From: Paenibacillus sp. FSL H3-0469
GTDB taxonomy: Bacteria > Bacillota > Bacilli > Paenibacillales > Paenibacillaceae
Assembly: GCF_038051945.1 (NCBI RefSeq)
Contig: NZ_CP150302.1
Coordinates: forward strand, 5,766,001 to 5,830,000
Direction: 5' to 3'
DNA: 64,000 nucleotides
The notes below the pieces were generated by a model. That model did not search any database. It saw only the letters and a list, made by a program, of their open reading frames with translations, and was not told the origin of the DNA. Within the stretch, counting starts at the first letter, position 1; each line of letters starts with the position of its first letter. Of this stretch, positions 8,290 through 17,771 are shown in pieces. The position numbers and the translations under genes are program-made.

Positions 8290-11200
8290 ATGAGACACAC
8301 TGAACTGCCCGGCAAACAGGGCCTTTATGATCCCCAGTTCGAAAAAGACGCTTGCGGCATGGGATTTGTCGCGCATATTAAAGGCAAGCCGTCCCATGAT
8401 ATTGTCAGCAATGCGCTGACTATGCTTTTCAATATGGAGCACCGGGGAGGCCAGGGAAGCGAGCCGAACTCTGGAGACGGAGCCGGCATTATGCTGCAGA
8501 TTCCCCACCGTTTCTTTGCCGGTGAAGCCGCGAAGCTGGGCTTTGAGCTTCCGGAACCGGGCCATTATGGCGTGGGCATGATCTTTCTGTCTCATAACGA
8601 CGAGATCCGGGCCAGCCATGAGGCGCTCCTGAGCGAGATTATCGCGGAAGAGGGTCAGCAGGTACTCGGTTACCGCGATGTCCCGACCTTTGACGAAATG
8701 CTCGGCAAGACAGCCAAGGCTGCGAAGCCATATGTACGCCAGGTATTTATCGGCCGCTCGGAGGGAATCAAGGATGATCTGTCCTTCGAACGCAAGCTGT
8801 ATGTGATCCGCAAACGGGCAGAGCTGGCCATCCGCTACGGCGGGGCAGAAGAGGGCGAATCCTTCTATGTGCCGAGTCTTTCCTGCAAGAAGATCGTATA
8901 CAAAGGCATGCTCACTACCGTACAGGTAGGACAATTCTATCTGGACCTCCAGGAAGAAACGCTGGAATCAGCGATTGCGCTGGTCCACTCCCGCTTCAGC
9001 ACCAACACCTTCCCGAGCTGGGAACGTGCCCACCCTTACCGCTTCATGATTCACAACGGTGAAATTAACACCCTTCGCGGCAATGTGAACTGGATGCATG
9101 CGCGCCAGTCGCTGTTCAAGAGCGAGAAGTTCGGAGAAGACATCAGCAAGGTTAAGCCGGTGGTGAATCCGGACGGCTCCGATACAGCCATGTTCGATAA
9201 TACCTTTGAATTCCTCTACCTGAGCGGACGCTCCCTGCCCCATGTGGCGATGATGATGGTTCCTGAGCCTTGGAGCAATCATGACAGCATGGACGAGAAG
9301 AAGAAAGCCTTCTATGAATACCATAGCACCCTGATGGAACCGTGGGACGGGCCTGCCGCAATGGGCTTTACCGACGGCGTGCAGATCGGGGCCATCCTCG
9401 ACCGTAACGGCCTGCGTCCTGCGCGATACTATGTCACCAAAGATGATCTGATTATTCTCTCCTCTGAAGCGGGTGTCCTCGACATTCCGGCAGAAGATGT
9501 TCTATACAAAGACCGGCTGAGACCGGGCCGCATGCTACTCGTGGATACGAAGCAGGGCCGGATTATCTCGGACGAAGAGGTAAAAGCCGAAATCGCCTCC
9601 GAGCAGCCTTATCAAGAGTGGCTGGATGAGCATCTGATCGGCCTCGACCAGCTCCCGGATGCACCGGAGCTGCCGAATCCGAAGCATGATAATGTGCAGC
9701 AGCTGCAGCAGTCCTTCGGTTATACCTTCGAGGATCTGCGCAAGGTGCTGGAGCCCATGGCCTCCACAGGCGCCGAAGCTGTCGGCTCCATGGGTTATGA
9801 TTCACCGCTGGCCGTGTTATCAGACCGTCCGCAGCGCCTGTACAATTACTTCAAGCAGATGTTCGCCCAGGTCACTAACCCGCCGATTGATGCCATCCGT
9901 GAAGAGCTGGTAACTTCCACAGCGACTACGATCGGACCTGAACGCAACCTGTTGAAGGCAGAACCGGAGAGCTGCCGGCAGATCTCGCTGGATTCTCCGA
10001 TTCTCTCGAACGAGGATTTTGCCAAAATCCGTCATGTCCGCCGTGCGGGCTTCAAGTCGATGTCCATTCCGATTCTCTTCCCGGCAGAGCTGGGAGCAGA
10101 GGGGCTCAGAATCGCGCTTGACCGGATGAATGAGGCGGCAGACCGCGTCATGGGCAAGGGCCATAATATTCTTATTCTCTCCGACCGGGGTGTGGACCGC
10201 GAGAATGCGGCAATTCCGGCGCTTCTGGCAGTCTCCAGCCTGCATCACCATCTGATCCGCTCGGGAACCCGCACCAAGGTCAGCATTCTGCTGGAATCCG
10301 GAGAACCGCGTGAAGTTCATCATTATGCGCTTCTGCTGGGTTATGGTGTAAGTGCGGTCAATCCTTACCTGGCCTTCGAGAGTCTGGATGACATGATCAG
10401 CCAAGGGCTGCTCCGCGGAATCTCGCATGAGAAGGCTGTGAAGAACTATATCAAGGCAGCTACGAAGAGCGTGGTCAAAATTCTGTCCAAAATGGGAATC
10501 TCCACGATTCAGTCTTATCGCGGGGCGCAGATCTTTGAAGCAGTCGGGCTGAATTCCGAGTTCGTAGACCGTTACTTCACCTGGACGCCTTCACGGATCG
10601 GCGGGATTGGCCTTGCGGAAGTGGCACAAGAAGCGCTTGCCAGTCATTACCGCGCCTTCACCGACAAAGACGGCAACGATATGGTGCTGGATTCCGGCGG
10701 TGAATACCAGTGGCGCAGTGACGGGGAAGAGCATCTGTTCAACCCGCAGACTATTCATCTGCTTCAGCACTCCGTGCGCAGCGGTGATTATGAGATGTAT
10801 AAGAAATATGCGGCGCTCGTTCAGGGCGAAAGCGAGAAGCACCAGACGCTGCGCTCGATGCTGCAGTTCAAGAGCGTAGGTGCTCCTGTATCGCTGGATG
10901 AGGTAGAATCGGCTGAATCGATCATGAAACGCTTCAAGACCGGTGCCATGTCCTTCGGCTCGATCAGCAAGGAAGCACATGAGACGCTGGCCATTGCCAT
11001 GAACCGCATCGGCGGCAAGAGCAACACCGGTGAAGGCGGAGAAGATCCGGCGCGCTTCCTTACCGATGCTAACGGCGATTCCCGCCGCAGTGCGATCAAG
11101 CAGGTTGCTTCGGGACGGTTCGGCGTTACCTCGAACTATCTGGTGAATGCCGACGAGATTCAGATCAAGATGGCACAGGGCGCGAAGCCGGGTGAAGGCG

Positions 11201-12885
11201 GACAGCTTCCGGGCCGCAAGGTTTACCCTTGGGTTGCTGAGGTCCGCGGTTCAACGGCAGGCGTGGGACTGATCTCGCCGCCGCCGCATCATGATATCTA
11301 TTCCATTGAGGATCTGGCCGAGCTGATCTATGATCTGAAGAATGCTAATCCGCGTGCGAGTATTAACGTGAAGCTCGTCTCTGAGGTTGGTGTGGGCACC
11401 ATCGCCGCAGGTGTGGCGAAGGGACGCGCTGATATTATCCTGATCAGCGGTTACGACGGCGGTACCGGCGCTTCGCCGATGAACTCCATCCGTCATGCCG
11501 GACTGCCTTGGGAGCTGGGCCTGGCGGAGACCCATCAGACGCTGATGCTGAACAATCTGCGCGACCGTGTCGTGCTTGAGACGGACGGCAAGATGCTTAG
11601 CGGGCGCGACCTCGCGGTAGCCGTTCTGCTGGGTGCTGAAGAATACGGATTCGCTACTGCACCGCTGGTAGCCGTAGGCTGTATCATGATGCGTGTATGC
11701 CAGATGGACACCTGTCCGGTGGGCGTAGCTACGCAGAACCCTGAGCTTCGCAAGAACTTCATGGGTGATCCGCAGCATGTGGTGAACTTCATGACCTTCG
11801 TGGCACAGGACCTGCGCGAGATTATGGCAGAGCTGGGCTTCCGGACGATTGAAGAGATGGTCGGCCGTACCGATTGCCTGGATGCGGTTAAGGCATCCAC
11901 ACACTGGAAGAAGAAGGGCGTCGATCTGAGCAGCCTGCTGCACATTCCGGCTATGCCGGAAGGAAGCACACGCTTCCGCAGCAAGTTCCAGAACCACGGT
12001 CTGGAAGAGACCCTGGATATGACCCATCTGCTGGATATTGCTGCACCTGCGCTTGAATCCGGTACGGCAGTGGAAGCCTCCCTGCCGATCACGAACGTGA
12101 ACCGTGCCGTAGGTACGATTCTCGGTAGTGAGCTGACGCGCAAATACGGCGCAGCCGGATTGCCGGATGATACGATCCGGCTGCATTTCACCGGATCAGC
12201 GGGACAGAGTCTGGGCGCATTCGTACCAAAGGGGATCACCATTACCGTTGAAGGCGACTCGAATGACTATGTCGGCAAAGGGCTGTCCGGAGGCAAGCTG
12301 ATTATCCGGCCTTCACGCAAGGCCACCTTCGCGGCAGAAGAGAATATCATCATCGGAAATACGGCGCTGTATGGAGCGACCGGCGGCGAAGCTTACGTGA
12401 GCGGCATTGCCGGTGAGCGGTTCGCAGTCCGCAACTCCGGGGCCAATGTAGTTGTTGAAGGCGTGGGTGACCACGGCTGCGAATACATGACCGGCGGCCG
12501 TGTCGTTGTACTGGGTACAACGGGCCGTAACTTTGCAGCAGGGATGTCGGGCGGTATCGCTTATGTCTACGATCCTGACAATACCTTCATCAAACGCTGT
12601 AACCTGGAGATGGTACTGCTGGAGCGTGTAGAGGAAGCGGACGAAATCGCCGAGCTGCATGCTATGATCAGCCGCCATACCCAGCATACAGACAGTAATG
12701 CGGGCCGGGCGATTCTGGATTCATGGGATGAGGCTCTGCCGAGATTTGCCCGTGTGATTCCGAAGGATTACAAACGGATGCTGGAGCAGATCCGTAAGGT
12801 GGAGCAGAACGGCCTGACTGGTGAAGCTGCGCTTATGGCTGCTTTTGAAGCCAATATGCGCGAGCTTGCGCGTGTGGGCGGTTAA
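8290..12885 (+). CDS. gltB: Glutamate synthase large (alpha) subunit
   Basis: About 1531 residues, the normal size of the bacterial alpha subunit, which makes two glutamates from glutamine and 2-oxoglutarate. The N-terminal class II amidotransferase domain begins at the nucleophile Cys22 (EKDACGMGF), so a 21-residue propeptide would be removed. A central linker domain and the FMN-binding synthase barrel follow, with GEGGEDPARF and KPGEGGQLPG motifs. The 3Fe-4S ligands Cys1131, Cys1137 and Cys1142 are in the correct CX5CX4C spacing. The C-terminal beta-helix has GxxGxxG repeats. The open frame begins at TTG 8281, but ATG 8290 sits nine bases after GAGAGG and gives the usual N-terminus. No gltD beta subunit follows; a terminator closes the gene. 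Confidence 0.96.
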   Translation: MRHTELPGKQGLYDPQFEKDACGMGFVAHIKGKPSHDIVSNALTMLFNMEHRGGQGSEPNSGDGAGIMLQIPHRFFAGEAAKLGFELPEPGHYGVGMIFLSHNDEIRASHEALLSEIIAEEGQQVLGYRDVPTFDEMLGKTAKAAKPYVRQVFIGRSEGIKDDLSFERKLYVIRKRAELAIRYGGAEEGESFYVPSLSCKKIVYKGMLTTVQVGQFYLDLQEETLESAIALVHSRFSTNTFPSWERAHPYRFMIHNGEINTLRGNVNWMHARQSLFKSEKFGEDISKVKPVVNPDGSDTAMFDNTFEFLYLSGRSLPHVAMMMVPEPWSNHDSMDEKKKAFYEYHSTLMEPWDGPAAMGFTDGVQIGAILDRNGLRPARYYVTKDDLIILSSEAGVLDIPAEDVLYKDRLRPGRMLLVDTKQGRIISDEEVKAEIASEQPYQEWLDEHLIGLDQLPDAPELPNPKHDNVQQLQQSFGYTFEDLRKVLEPMASTGAEAVGSMGYDSPLAVLSDRPQRLYNYFKQMFAQVTNPPIDAIREELVTSTATTIGPERNLLKAEPESCRQISLDSPILSNEDFAKIRHVRRAGFKSMSIPILFPAELGAEGLRIALDRMNEAADRVMGKGHNILILSDRGVDRENAAIPALLAVSSLHHHLIRSGTRTKVSILLESGEPREVHHYALLLGYGVSAVNPYLAFESLDDMISQGLLRGISHEKAVKNYIKAATKSVVKILSKMGISTIQSYRGAQIFEAVGLNSEFVDRYFTWTPSRIGGIGLAEVAQEALASHYRAFTDKDGNDMVLDSGGEYQWRSDGEEHLFNPQTIHLLQHSVRSGDYEMYKKYAALVQGESEKHQTLRSMLQFKSVGAPVSLDEVESAESIMKRFKTGAMSFGSISKEAHETLAIAMNRIGGKSNTGEGGEDPARFLTDANGDSRRSAIKQVASGRFGVTSNYLVNADEIQIKMAQGAKPGEGGQLPGRKVYPWVAEVRGSTAGVGLISPPPHHDIYSIEDLAELIYDLKNANPRASINVKLVSEVGVGTIAAGVAKGRADIILISGYDGGTGASPMNSIRHAGLPWELGLAETHQTLMLNNLRDRVVLETDGKMLSGRDLAVAVLLGAEEYGFATAPLVAVGCIMMRVCQMDTCPVGVATQNPELRKNFMGDPQHVVNFMTFVAQDLREIMAELGFRTIEEMVGRTDCLDAVKASTHWKKKGVDLSSLLHIPAMPEGSTRFRSKFQNHGLEETLDMTHLLDIAAPALESGTAVEASLPITNVNRAVGTILGSELTRKYGAAGLPDDTIRLHFTGSAGQSLGAFVPKGITITVEGDSNDYVGKGLSGGKLIIRPSRKATFAAEENIIIGNTALYGATGGEAYVSGIAGERFAVRNSGANVVVEGVGDHGCEYMTGGRVVVLGTTGRNFAAGMSGGIAYVYDPDNTFIKRCNLEMVLLERVEEADEIAELHAMISRHTQHTDSNAGRAILDSWDEALPRFARVIPKDYKRMLEQIRKVEQNGLTGEAALMAAFEANMRELARVGG

Positions 12886-12941
12886 TATTCTACATTTCAT
12901 AAGTGATGTGCTTCTGCATTAACGGAGCGCATTGTCAATTC

Positions 12942-12990
12942 AAGAGGCCACCTCTTTCCTATATGGAAAGAGGTGGCCTCTTAGGTTTTT
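12942..12990 (+). terminator. Strong terminator of gltB
   Basis: An 18-bp perfect stem (12942-12959 with 12965-12982), a 5-base loop, then AGGTTTTT. This makes gltB monocistronic and separates it from the repeat array. Confidence 0.92.
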
Positions 12991-13044
12991 CTTACAGGAA
13001 ATTAGGGTCTCCTCTGATGGTGATAAAGTAAGCATAACGGGGCA

Positions 13045-13511
13045 AATGTATGCGAAAACAGTAAGTATCCGGTACACGGGGCCCGCGCTGGCCCAATGTA
13101 ATCGGTTTTTCGATTACATTTCACTCATACGCCCCGCGCTGTTCCATTGTAATCGGTTTTACGATTACATTCCGCCCACACGCCCCACGCTGGCCCAATG
13201 TAATCGGTTTTTCGATTACATTCCGCCCACACGCCCCGCGCTGGCCCAATGTAATCGGTTTTTCGATTACATTTCACTCATACGCCCCGCGCTGGCCCAA
13301 TGTAATCGGTTTTTCGATTACATTCCGCCCACACGCCCCACGCTGGCCGATTATTGCACTCGCACGCAGGCGCATGGCCCGAATGTATGCGAAAAACAGC
13401 ATACATTGTGCTCGCACACAGGCGCATGGTCCGAATGTATGCGAAAAACAGCATACATTGCACTCGCACGTAGGCGCATGTTTCGAATGTATGCGAAAAA
13501 CAGCATACATT
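13045..13511. repeat. Phased array of 26-nt hairpins, two loop orientations, 51/52-bp pitch
   Basis: Type A hairpins (arms AATGTAATCG / CGATTACATT, loop GTTTTT) start at 13095, 13146, 13197, 13248 and 13299, exactly 51 bp apart. Type B hairpins (arms AATGTATGC / GCATACATT, loop GAAAAACA) start at 13382, 13434 and 13486, 52 bp apart. A half type B unit sits at 13045, 50 bp before the first A unit, and a truncated A/B hybrid (GATTATTGCACTCGC) joins the two blocks near 13349. Spacers of 25-26 bp are near-identical within a type and recognisably similar between types (CACTC..ACGC..GCGC.TGGCCC), in the same orientation. The 200-residue plus-strand open frame across the array is a by-product of the repeats. 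Confidence 0.9.
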
Positions 13512-13727
13512 GTGCGATCCCGTTCATGCGGTAGGATGATTTTGTGCCAAGCCGTTTCCACTGGCTTTCACTGCATTTCTTTCCTAATTTCAGGGAAAAG
13601 GGAAGGTGTGGTAAAATATATAAATGGTTGAAAATGGGTTGTTGATGCAATGATAAGGTTAATAATAGTTTGAACTGAAAAAGACAAGAATAAGATGAGA
13701 ATAACGGAGGGGAAATTTGGAACTGGA

Positions 13728-13812
13728 GGAGCGGTAGCGTCCGCCTGAAAGCTTTCCGCAGGAAAGCTCGCTTCGGAAGCATCAGCAGTCAGCGGATTTC
13801 AACCGCTGGCGA
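13728..13812. other. Three-hairpin structured element upstream of an ABC transporter
   Basis: Three perfect small hairpins in a row: GCGG-TAGCGT-CCGC (13731-13744), AGCTTTCC-GCA-GGAAAGCT (13750-13768) and CAGCGG-ATTTCAA-CCGCTG (13790-13808). No ribosome site or open frame of note lies here. It resembles elements seen repeatedly between genes in Paenibacillus, from memory. It could be a mobile-type repeat or a leader RNA. Nothing else is recognisable between 13512 and 13978. Confidence 0.4.
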
Positions 13813-13978
13813 GCGGATTAAATCAAGAAATCTGGTGACAACAGCGGCCGGAAATCCAAATGTTCACCGCAGTTACGGCTAACATCTACATTAGCTTCTC
13901 TTCAGTTCTGCTATGAAAGCACCTTATCCGAAAGCGCAAGGCCCGTTTCACACCAAACCGACGAAAGGAAGTGAAGTT

Positions 13979-14905
13979 ATGCCGAATACGGCAGAAGTGG
14001 TGAAGCCCGTAGCCAGCCTGATAGGAGTCACCAAAAAGATCGGCTCCAAAACGCTGATCAGCGACTTGACACTCGACATTCCACCCGGGCAAATCTTCGG
14101 ATTCCTCGGGCCGAACGGAGCCGGTAAAACCACTACCATCCGTATGATGGTAGGACTTATCTCCATTAGCCGCGGGGATATCCTGATCTGCGGACGAAGC
14201 ATCAAGGACCATTTTGAAGAGGCCATAGCCAACGTGGGGGCCATCGTAGAGAATCCCGAAATGTACAAGTTCCTTACCGGATACCAGAATCTTCGCCAGT
14301 ACGCCCGCATGGTGCCTGGCGTGACCAAAGAGCGCATCAATGAAGTAGTGGAGTTGGTAGGACTTAGCCAACGCATCAATGACCGGGTCAAGACCTATTC
14401 CTTGGGGATGCGCCAGCGGCTGGGTGTGGCCCAGGCGCTGCTGCACCGCCCGAAGCTGCTGATTCTGGATGAGCCGACCAACGGACTGGACCCGCAGGGT
14501 ATCCGCGAGCTGCGTGATTATCTGCGCAAGCTGTGCCAGAGCGAGGGGACAACCGTGTTTGTTTCCAGTCACCTGCTGTCTGAGATGGAGCTGATGTGCG
14601 ATAGTGTGGCGATTATCCAGAACGGCCGCCTGATCGACGTGAAGCAGCTTAAGACGGTCGGGGATGCAGCGGTACCGGTAAGCCAGACCTTCTTCGAGGT
14701 AGATAATCCTGAGGCTGCATTGGCGCAGATCGGCCAAGGCGTGATCATGGAAGGCGGAATAGCGGTAGAGGCGGTTCGGGAGGAGATTGCCGAGCTGAAT
14801 GCCAAGCTGGTAGCTGCCGGGATTAAGGTCTACAGTATCAAGGCGTTGTCCCGTTCGCTTGAAGATCAATTCTTGGAAATTACAGGAGGTGAAGGCATTG
14901 GGTGA
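13979..14905 (+). CDS. ABC transporter ATP-binding protein (ABC-2 export type)
   Basis: About 308 residues. It has Walker A GPNGAGKT near residue 44, Q-loop region, signature YSLGMRQRL, Walker B LLILDEPTNGLDP and switch His in SSHLLSEME, all intact. The domain order and the C-terminal extension of about 90 residues are typical of drug- or lantibiotic-type exporters such as BcrA; the substrate cannot be told. The open frame begins at 13913, but ATG 13979 follows AAAGGAAGTGA at good distance and gives the usual short N-terminus. Its stop overlaps the start of the permease gene by 8 bases, so the two are co-translated and form one transporter. Confidence 0.92.
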   Translation: MPNTAEVVKPVASLIGVTKKIGSKTLISDLTLDIPPGQIFGFLGPNGAGKTTTIRMMVGLISISRGDILICGRSIKDHFEEAIANVGAIVENPEMYKFLTGYQNLRQYARMVPGVTKERINEVVELVGLSQRINDRVKTYSLGMRQRLGVAQALLHRPKLLILDEPTNGLDPQGIRELRDYLRKLCQSEGTTVFVSSHLLSEMELMCDSVAIIQNGRLIDVKQLKTVGDAAVPVSQTFFEVDNPEAALAQIGQGVIMEGGIAVEAVREEIAELNAKLVAAGIKVYSIKALSRSLEDQFLEITGGEGIG

Positions 14906-15686
14906 GTTCGCTTCTCTCATACATAATGAGAATATCAAAATATTCAGACGTCTGCGGACATGGATTATGCTGGTTCTGCTGGCACTGATGAGCGCGCTGT
15001 TTCCGGCGCTAATTCATTTCACCACGAACGGGAGTAATGTAGTCGGGTTATGGGACAGCTTCCGGACCACCGTAACCATCGCATTTTTCCTGAATACCAT
15101 CTTCACAGCTTTAGTGGCTGCCGACTCTGTAGCTGGCGAGTTCACCTGGGGAACGATTAAGCTGCTGCTGATCCGCCCTTGGAGCCGCTCCAAGATTCTG
15201 CTCTCGAAATATATTTCGCTGGTCATCTTCAGTCTTGTCAGCACAGGCGTGCTGATCCTATTCGGCTATGGCTCCGCCTTCATTTTCTCTTCCTCAAATG
15301 CAGGGAATACCGGGGACATGGTGATGGGCTGGGGGCAAGGGGAATATGTCTTCATGCTGATTCTGTGCAGCTACATTGAGCTGTTCCTGACAGCAGCCAT
15401 TGCCTTCATGATCTCCAGCGTGTTCCGTTCCAGTGGTCTGGCGATTGTGCTGTCGCTGTCGATCATGTTCACCAAGGATATCTTTATCGCCATCTTCAAC
15501 CCTGACCGGTATGAGTGGGCGAACTATCTGATTTTTGCCCATATGAATCTTAGCAATTATGTGGTGTCGGATACCGGTCCCGGAGGAGCGACGCTGTGGT
15601 TCGCGATTGCCGTCCTGGCTGTGTATTATGTTATTTTCATGGCGGTATCATGGATTGTGTTCCGTAAAAGGGATGTGGCAGCGTAG
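14898..15686 (+). CDS. ABC-2 type permease
   Basis: A 262-residue integral membrane protein with about six hydrophobic segments, starting with WIMLVLLALMSALFPALI and ending with VYYVIFMAVSWIVF. It is the membrane partner of the preceding ATPase. The start is a TTG at 14898 located seven bases after a perfect AGGAGGT; the frame extends upstream but only inside the ATPase gene. The motif SVAGEFTWGTIKLLLIRP is the cytoplasmic loop typical of ABC-2 permeases that contacts the ATPase. The exported substrate is unknown. Confidence 0.9.
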   Translation: MGEFASLIHNENIKIFRRLRTWIMLVLLALMSALFPALIHFTTNGSNVVGLWDSFRTTVTIAFFLNTIFTALVAADSVAGEFTWGTIKLLLIRPWSRSKILLSKYISLVIFSLVSTGVLILFGYGSAFIFSSSNAGNTGDMVMGWGQGEYVFMLILCSYIELFLTAAIAFMISSVFRSSGLAIVLSLSIMFTKDIFIAIFNPDRYEWANYLIFAHMNLSNYVVSDTGPGGATLWFAIAVLAVYYVIFMAVSWIVFRKRDVAA

Positions 15687-15737
15687 GAGCAAGAAGGAGC
15701 TTGCCAGTGTTAAGCGTACAGGCTGAGAGCTTACGGC

Positions 15738-16187
15738 TCATGCACCCTCAAGCTTACTCTGCTTGCCCTCTCTGCGCTTACCGACAGACTTCTTGGCAGT
15801 GACCGTATGCAGCCCGCCCGCTGTCTCAGGGGCGGGCTGTTCGGTCATGGCCACAGCCCCGTTCAGCAGGCAGCCTTCCGTAATGCTCAGGGAACCAGCG
15901 GCAATGTTACCATGCAGCTGTCCCGTTCCGGTGAGAATCAGCTTCCGCTGGGCGGTTACGTCTCCATAGACCTTGCCGGCGATGATGATCTCCTGCGCCT
16001 CAATGCTGGAATGGACGGTGCCTTGCTCACCAACCGTCACAGTACCCTCACATAGAATCTCCCCGCTGAAATTCCCTTCAATCCGCAGGTTCGTATCGCA
16101 ATGCACTTTTCCCTCAAGCGTGCCGCCATGTCCGATCAGGGAGTCGGTTGCCCTCAGCGAAGCACCTGGTTGACGTTTGTTCCACAT
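15738..16187 (-). CDS. Bactofilin (polymer-forming cytoskeletal protein)
   Basis: A 149-residue protein. Residues 18-110 are a bactofilin beta-helix: repeated short strands with spaced Gly and hydrophobic residues, for example LIGHGGTLEGKVHCDTNLRIEG, split here as two neighbouring turns, and LILTGTGQLHGNI. Flanking ends are disordered and basic. Bactofilins self-assemble into nucleotide-independent filaments at the membrane and help to position peptidoglycan enzymes. The gene lies 29 bp after an M23 endopeptidase on the same strand, a conserved pairing in many bacteria, which suggests that the filament localises this hydrolase. AAGGAGG precedes the ATG at 16187. Confidence 0.88.
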   Translation of the reverse strand: MWNKRQPGASLRATDSLIGHGGTLEGKVHCDTNLRIEGNFSGEILCEGTVTVGEQGTVHSSIEAQEIIIAGKVYGDVTAQRKLILTGTGQLHGNIAAGSLSITEGCLLNGAVAMTEQPAPETAGGLHTVTAKKSVGKRREGKQSKLEGA

Positions 16188-16216
16188 TCCCGCATTCCTC
16201 CTTAATATTCTTGAAC

Positions 16217-17494
16217 CTATAAAGGCTTAACATAATTAAGCGGATTCACCGGCTTGTTCTGCTTCACGACCTGAAAATGCAGATGAGGGCCCGTGCTGCG
16301 CCCGGTGCTGCCCAGCATGCCGATCTGCTCCCCTTTGCTGACCCGCTCACCGGGGGTGACCGTCATCTGGTTCAAATGCATGTACCAGGTCTCCAGTCCA
16401 TTGTCATGCTTGATGATGATATATTTGCCCCGGGCTCCCATTTGTTCTGCGGAGGTAACCACGCCGCCCAGTGCCGCGTATACTGCATCTCCGATATTTC
16501 CCGCAATATCAATTCCGGAATGATAAGCAGAGACTCCTTTGAAAGGATCGGAGCGGTAGCCGAAGCTGGAGGTGATGACCTTCGAGCCGGTAGGCCACAT
16601 CACGGCCCGTGCCAGCCGGGCTTGCTTCTCCTGGGCTTGTTTGGCCTGAAACTCCGCTCTTGTCTTGTGTGCCTCCTCGGCCTGTGTAATCGTGCTTGAG
16701 ATACTGTTCATCATCTCATCCATGATGCTGTGGATCTCCTCGAAGTCATCCTTTGTCTCCTCAACCAGCCGCTGCGGATCATTCTCGTAGACGGCCACAT
16801 ATTCACCGCCGACCTGCGGATTCGCAGGCAGGCTCAGTGCGGTAGCAGCAGCCCGGATACGGAAGTTGACGGCAGGCGATACAGCGGCAGAGAGAGCTTC
16901 CGGCTGTTCCCGGATGAACGGGCCGGCGCTTAACCGGCTGACCTTGCCATAGCTTCCGGCGGCTGCGGTTCCTGCCCCGGCATCAGGCAAATCGGCCACT
17001 ACCGGCTGGCTGCCTTTGACGGAAGCTGCGGAAGTTGCTGTACCCGCGCTGTAAGTCTTGGCACCAACATCTTCAGTACGGATAGCCGCATTAGAACCGC
17101 TGCCGGCAGCAGAAGAGGTGGTCTCCTTGTTGATCAGCGATTGCAGCTGCTCCTCCAGCTCAGTCACACTCTTCAGCTTGTCTTTAATACTCTCCGCTTC
17201 CTCCGAGAGCTCGCTTACCTGGCCGCGCAGCTGCTGTAATGCCTGATCCTTATCGGCAACCTTCAGCTCCATGCGGATATTGGTCAGCGATAAGGCGGCC
17301 GCTTCAGCCTCCAGCTCTGCGATGGACCGGGAAGCATGCATATGAATGGAGGTGACCAGACTGGAGAGGGAGAGAGCGGCTGCGGCAGGCAGCGCCAGAG
17401 CGAAGGGCTTCGACATCTGCAGCTGCTTCACAGGCCGTCCGGCCTCACGCATAACGAGCAGCGTAATCTTTTTCTGACTTGGCTGACTCTTCAT
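16217..17494 (-). CDS. Membrane-anchored M23 peptidoglycan endopeptidase with coiled coil
   Basis: A 425-residue protein. A membrane segment lies near residues 28-46, a coiled coil near 52-125 (LEAEAAALSLTNIRMELKVA, followed by EEQLQSLIN), a variable linker rich in Ala/Gly/Ser follows, and a second helical stretch near 245-290 precedes the LytM/M23 domain. The zinc ligands are visible: HSGIDIAG (His and Asp) and HLHFQVV (second His), with the additional catalytic His in WYMHLNQ. M23 enzymes cleave peptide cross-links of peptidoglycan. The protein is expected to face outward, anchored at its N-terminus. It is upstream of and probably co-transcribed with the bactofilin gene. TAAGGAG sets the start. 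Confidence 0.9.
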   Translation of the reverse strand: MKSQPSQKKITLLVMREAGRPVKQLQMSKPFALALPAAAALSLSSLVTSIHMHASRSIAELEAEAAALSLTNIRMELKVADKDQALQQLRGQVSELSEEAESIKDKLKSVTELEEQLQSLINKETTSSAAGSGSNAAIRTEDVGAKTYSAGTATSAASVKGSQPVVADLPDAGAGTAAAGSYGKVSRLSAGPFIREQPEALSAAVSPAVNFRIRAAATALSLPANPQVGGEYVAVYENDPQRLVEETKDDFEEIHSIMDEMMNSISSTITQAEEAHKTRAEFQAKQAQEKQARLARAVMWPTGSKVITSSFGYRSDPFKGVSAYHSGIDIAGNIGDAVYAALGGVVTSAEQMGARGKYIIIKHDNGLETWYMHLNQMTVTPGERVSKGEQIGMLGSTGRSTGPHLHFQVVKQNKPVNPLNYVKPL

Positions 17495-17771
17495 AACGTC
17501 TCCTTACTGCGGCCATGGCAGCCGCTTGGTATGAACTGACTGAAACCATCTGTCGGGGTGCAGGGGGCTTATCCGATTCGTCCTACTACTCTATGTATTC
17601 CATAACTAAGGTGAACATGACAACGGTTTACTTGAATAAAGAAGGAGAGTTAAGGCAAAACCTGTAGTAAGCGCAGGTTTATGCCGCGGCAGACTCCTCA
17701 TGAAAGTTAGCAAGTGCCGTCTATGCCCGCAGAGATAGTAAGAGTTCATTCAGTTGATCAGGAGGCCCGGA

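Noticed and set aside
13095..13511. CRISPR array
   Set aside because: The regular 26-bp repeat and 25-bp spacer layout looks similar, but the spacers are near-identical to each other, repeats come in two types, and no cas genes are present.
12932..13534. 200-residue plus-strand open frame
   Set aside because: It consists mostly of translated copies of the 51/52-bp hairpin repeat and starts inside the gltB terminator; no ribosome site.
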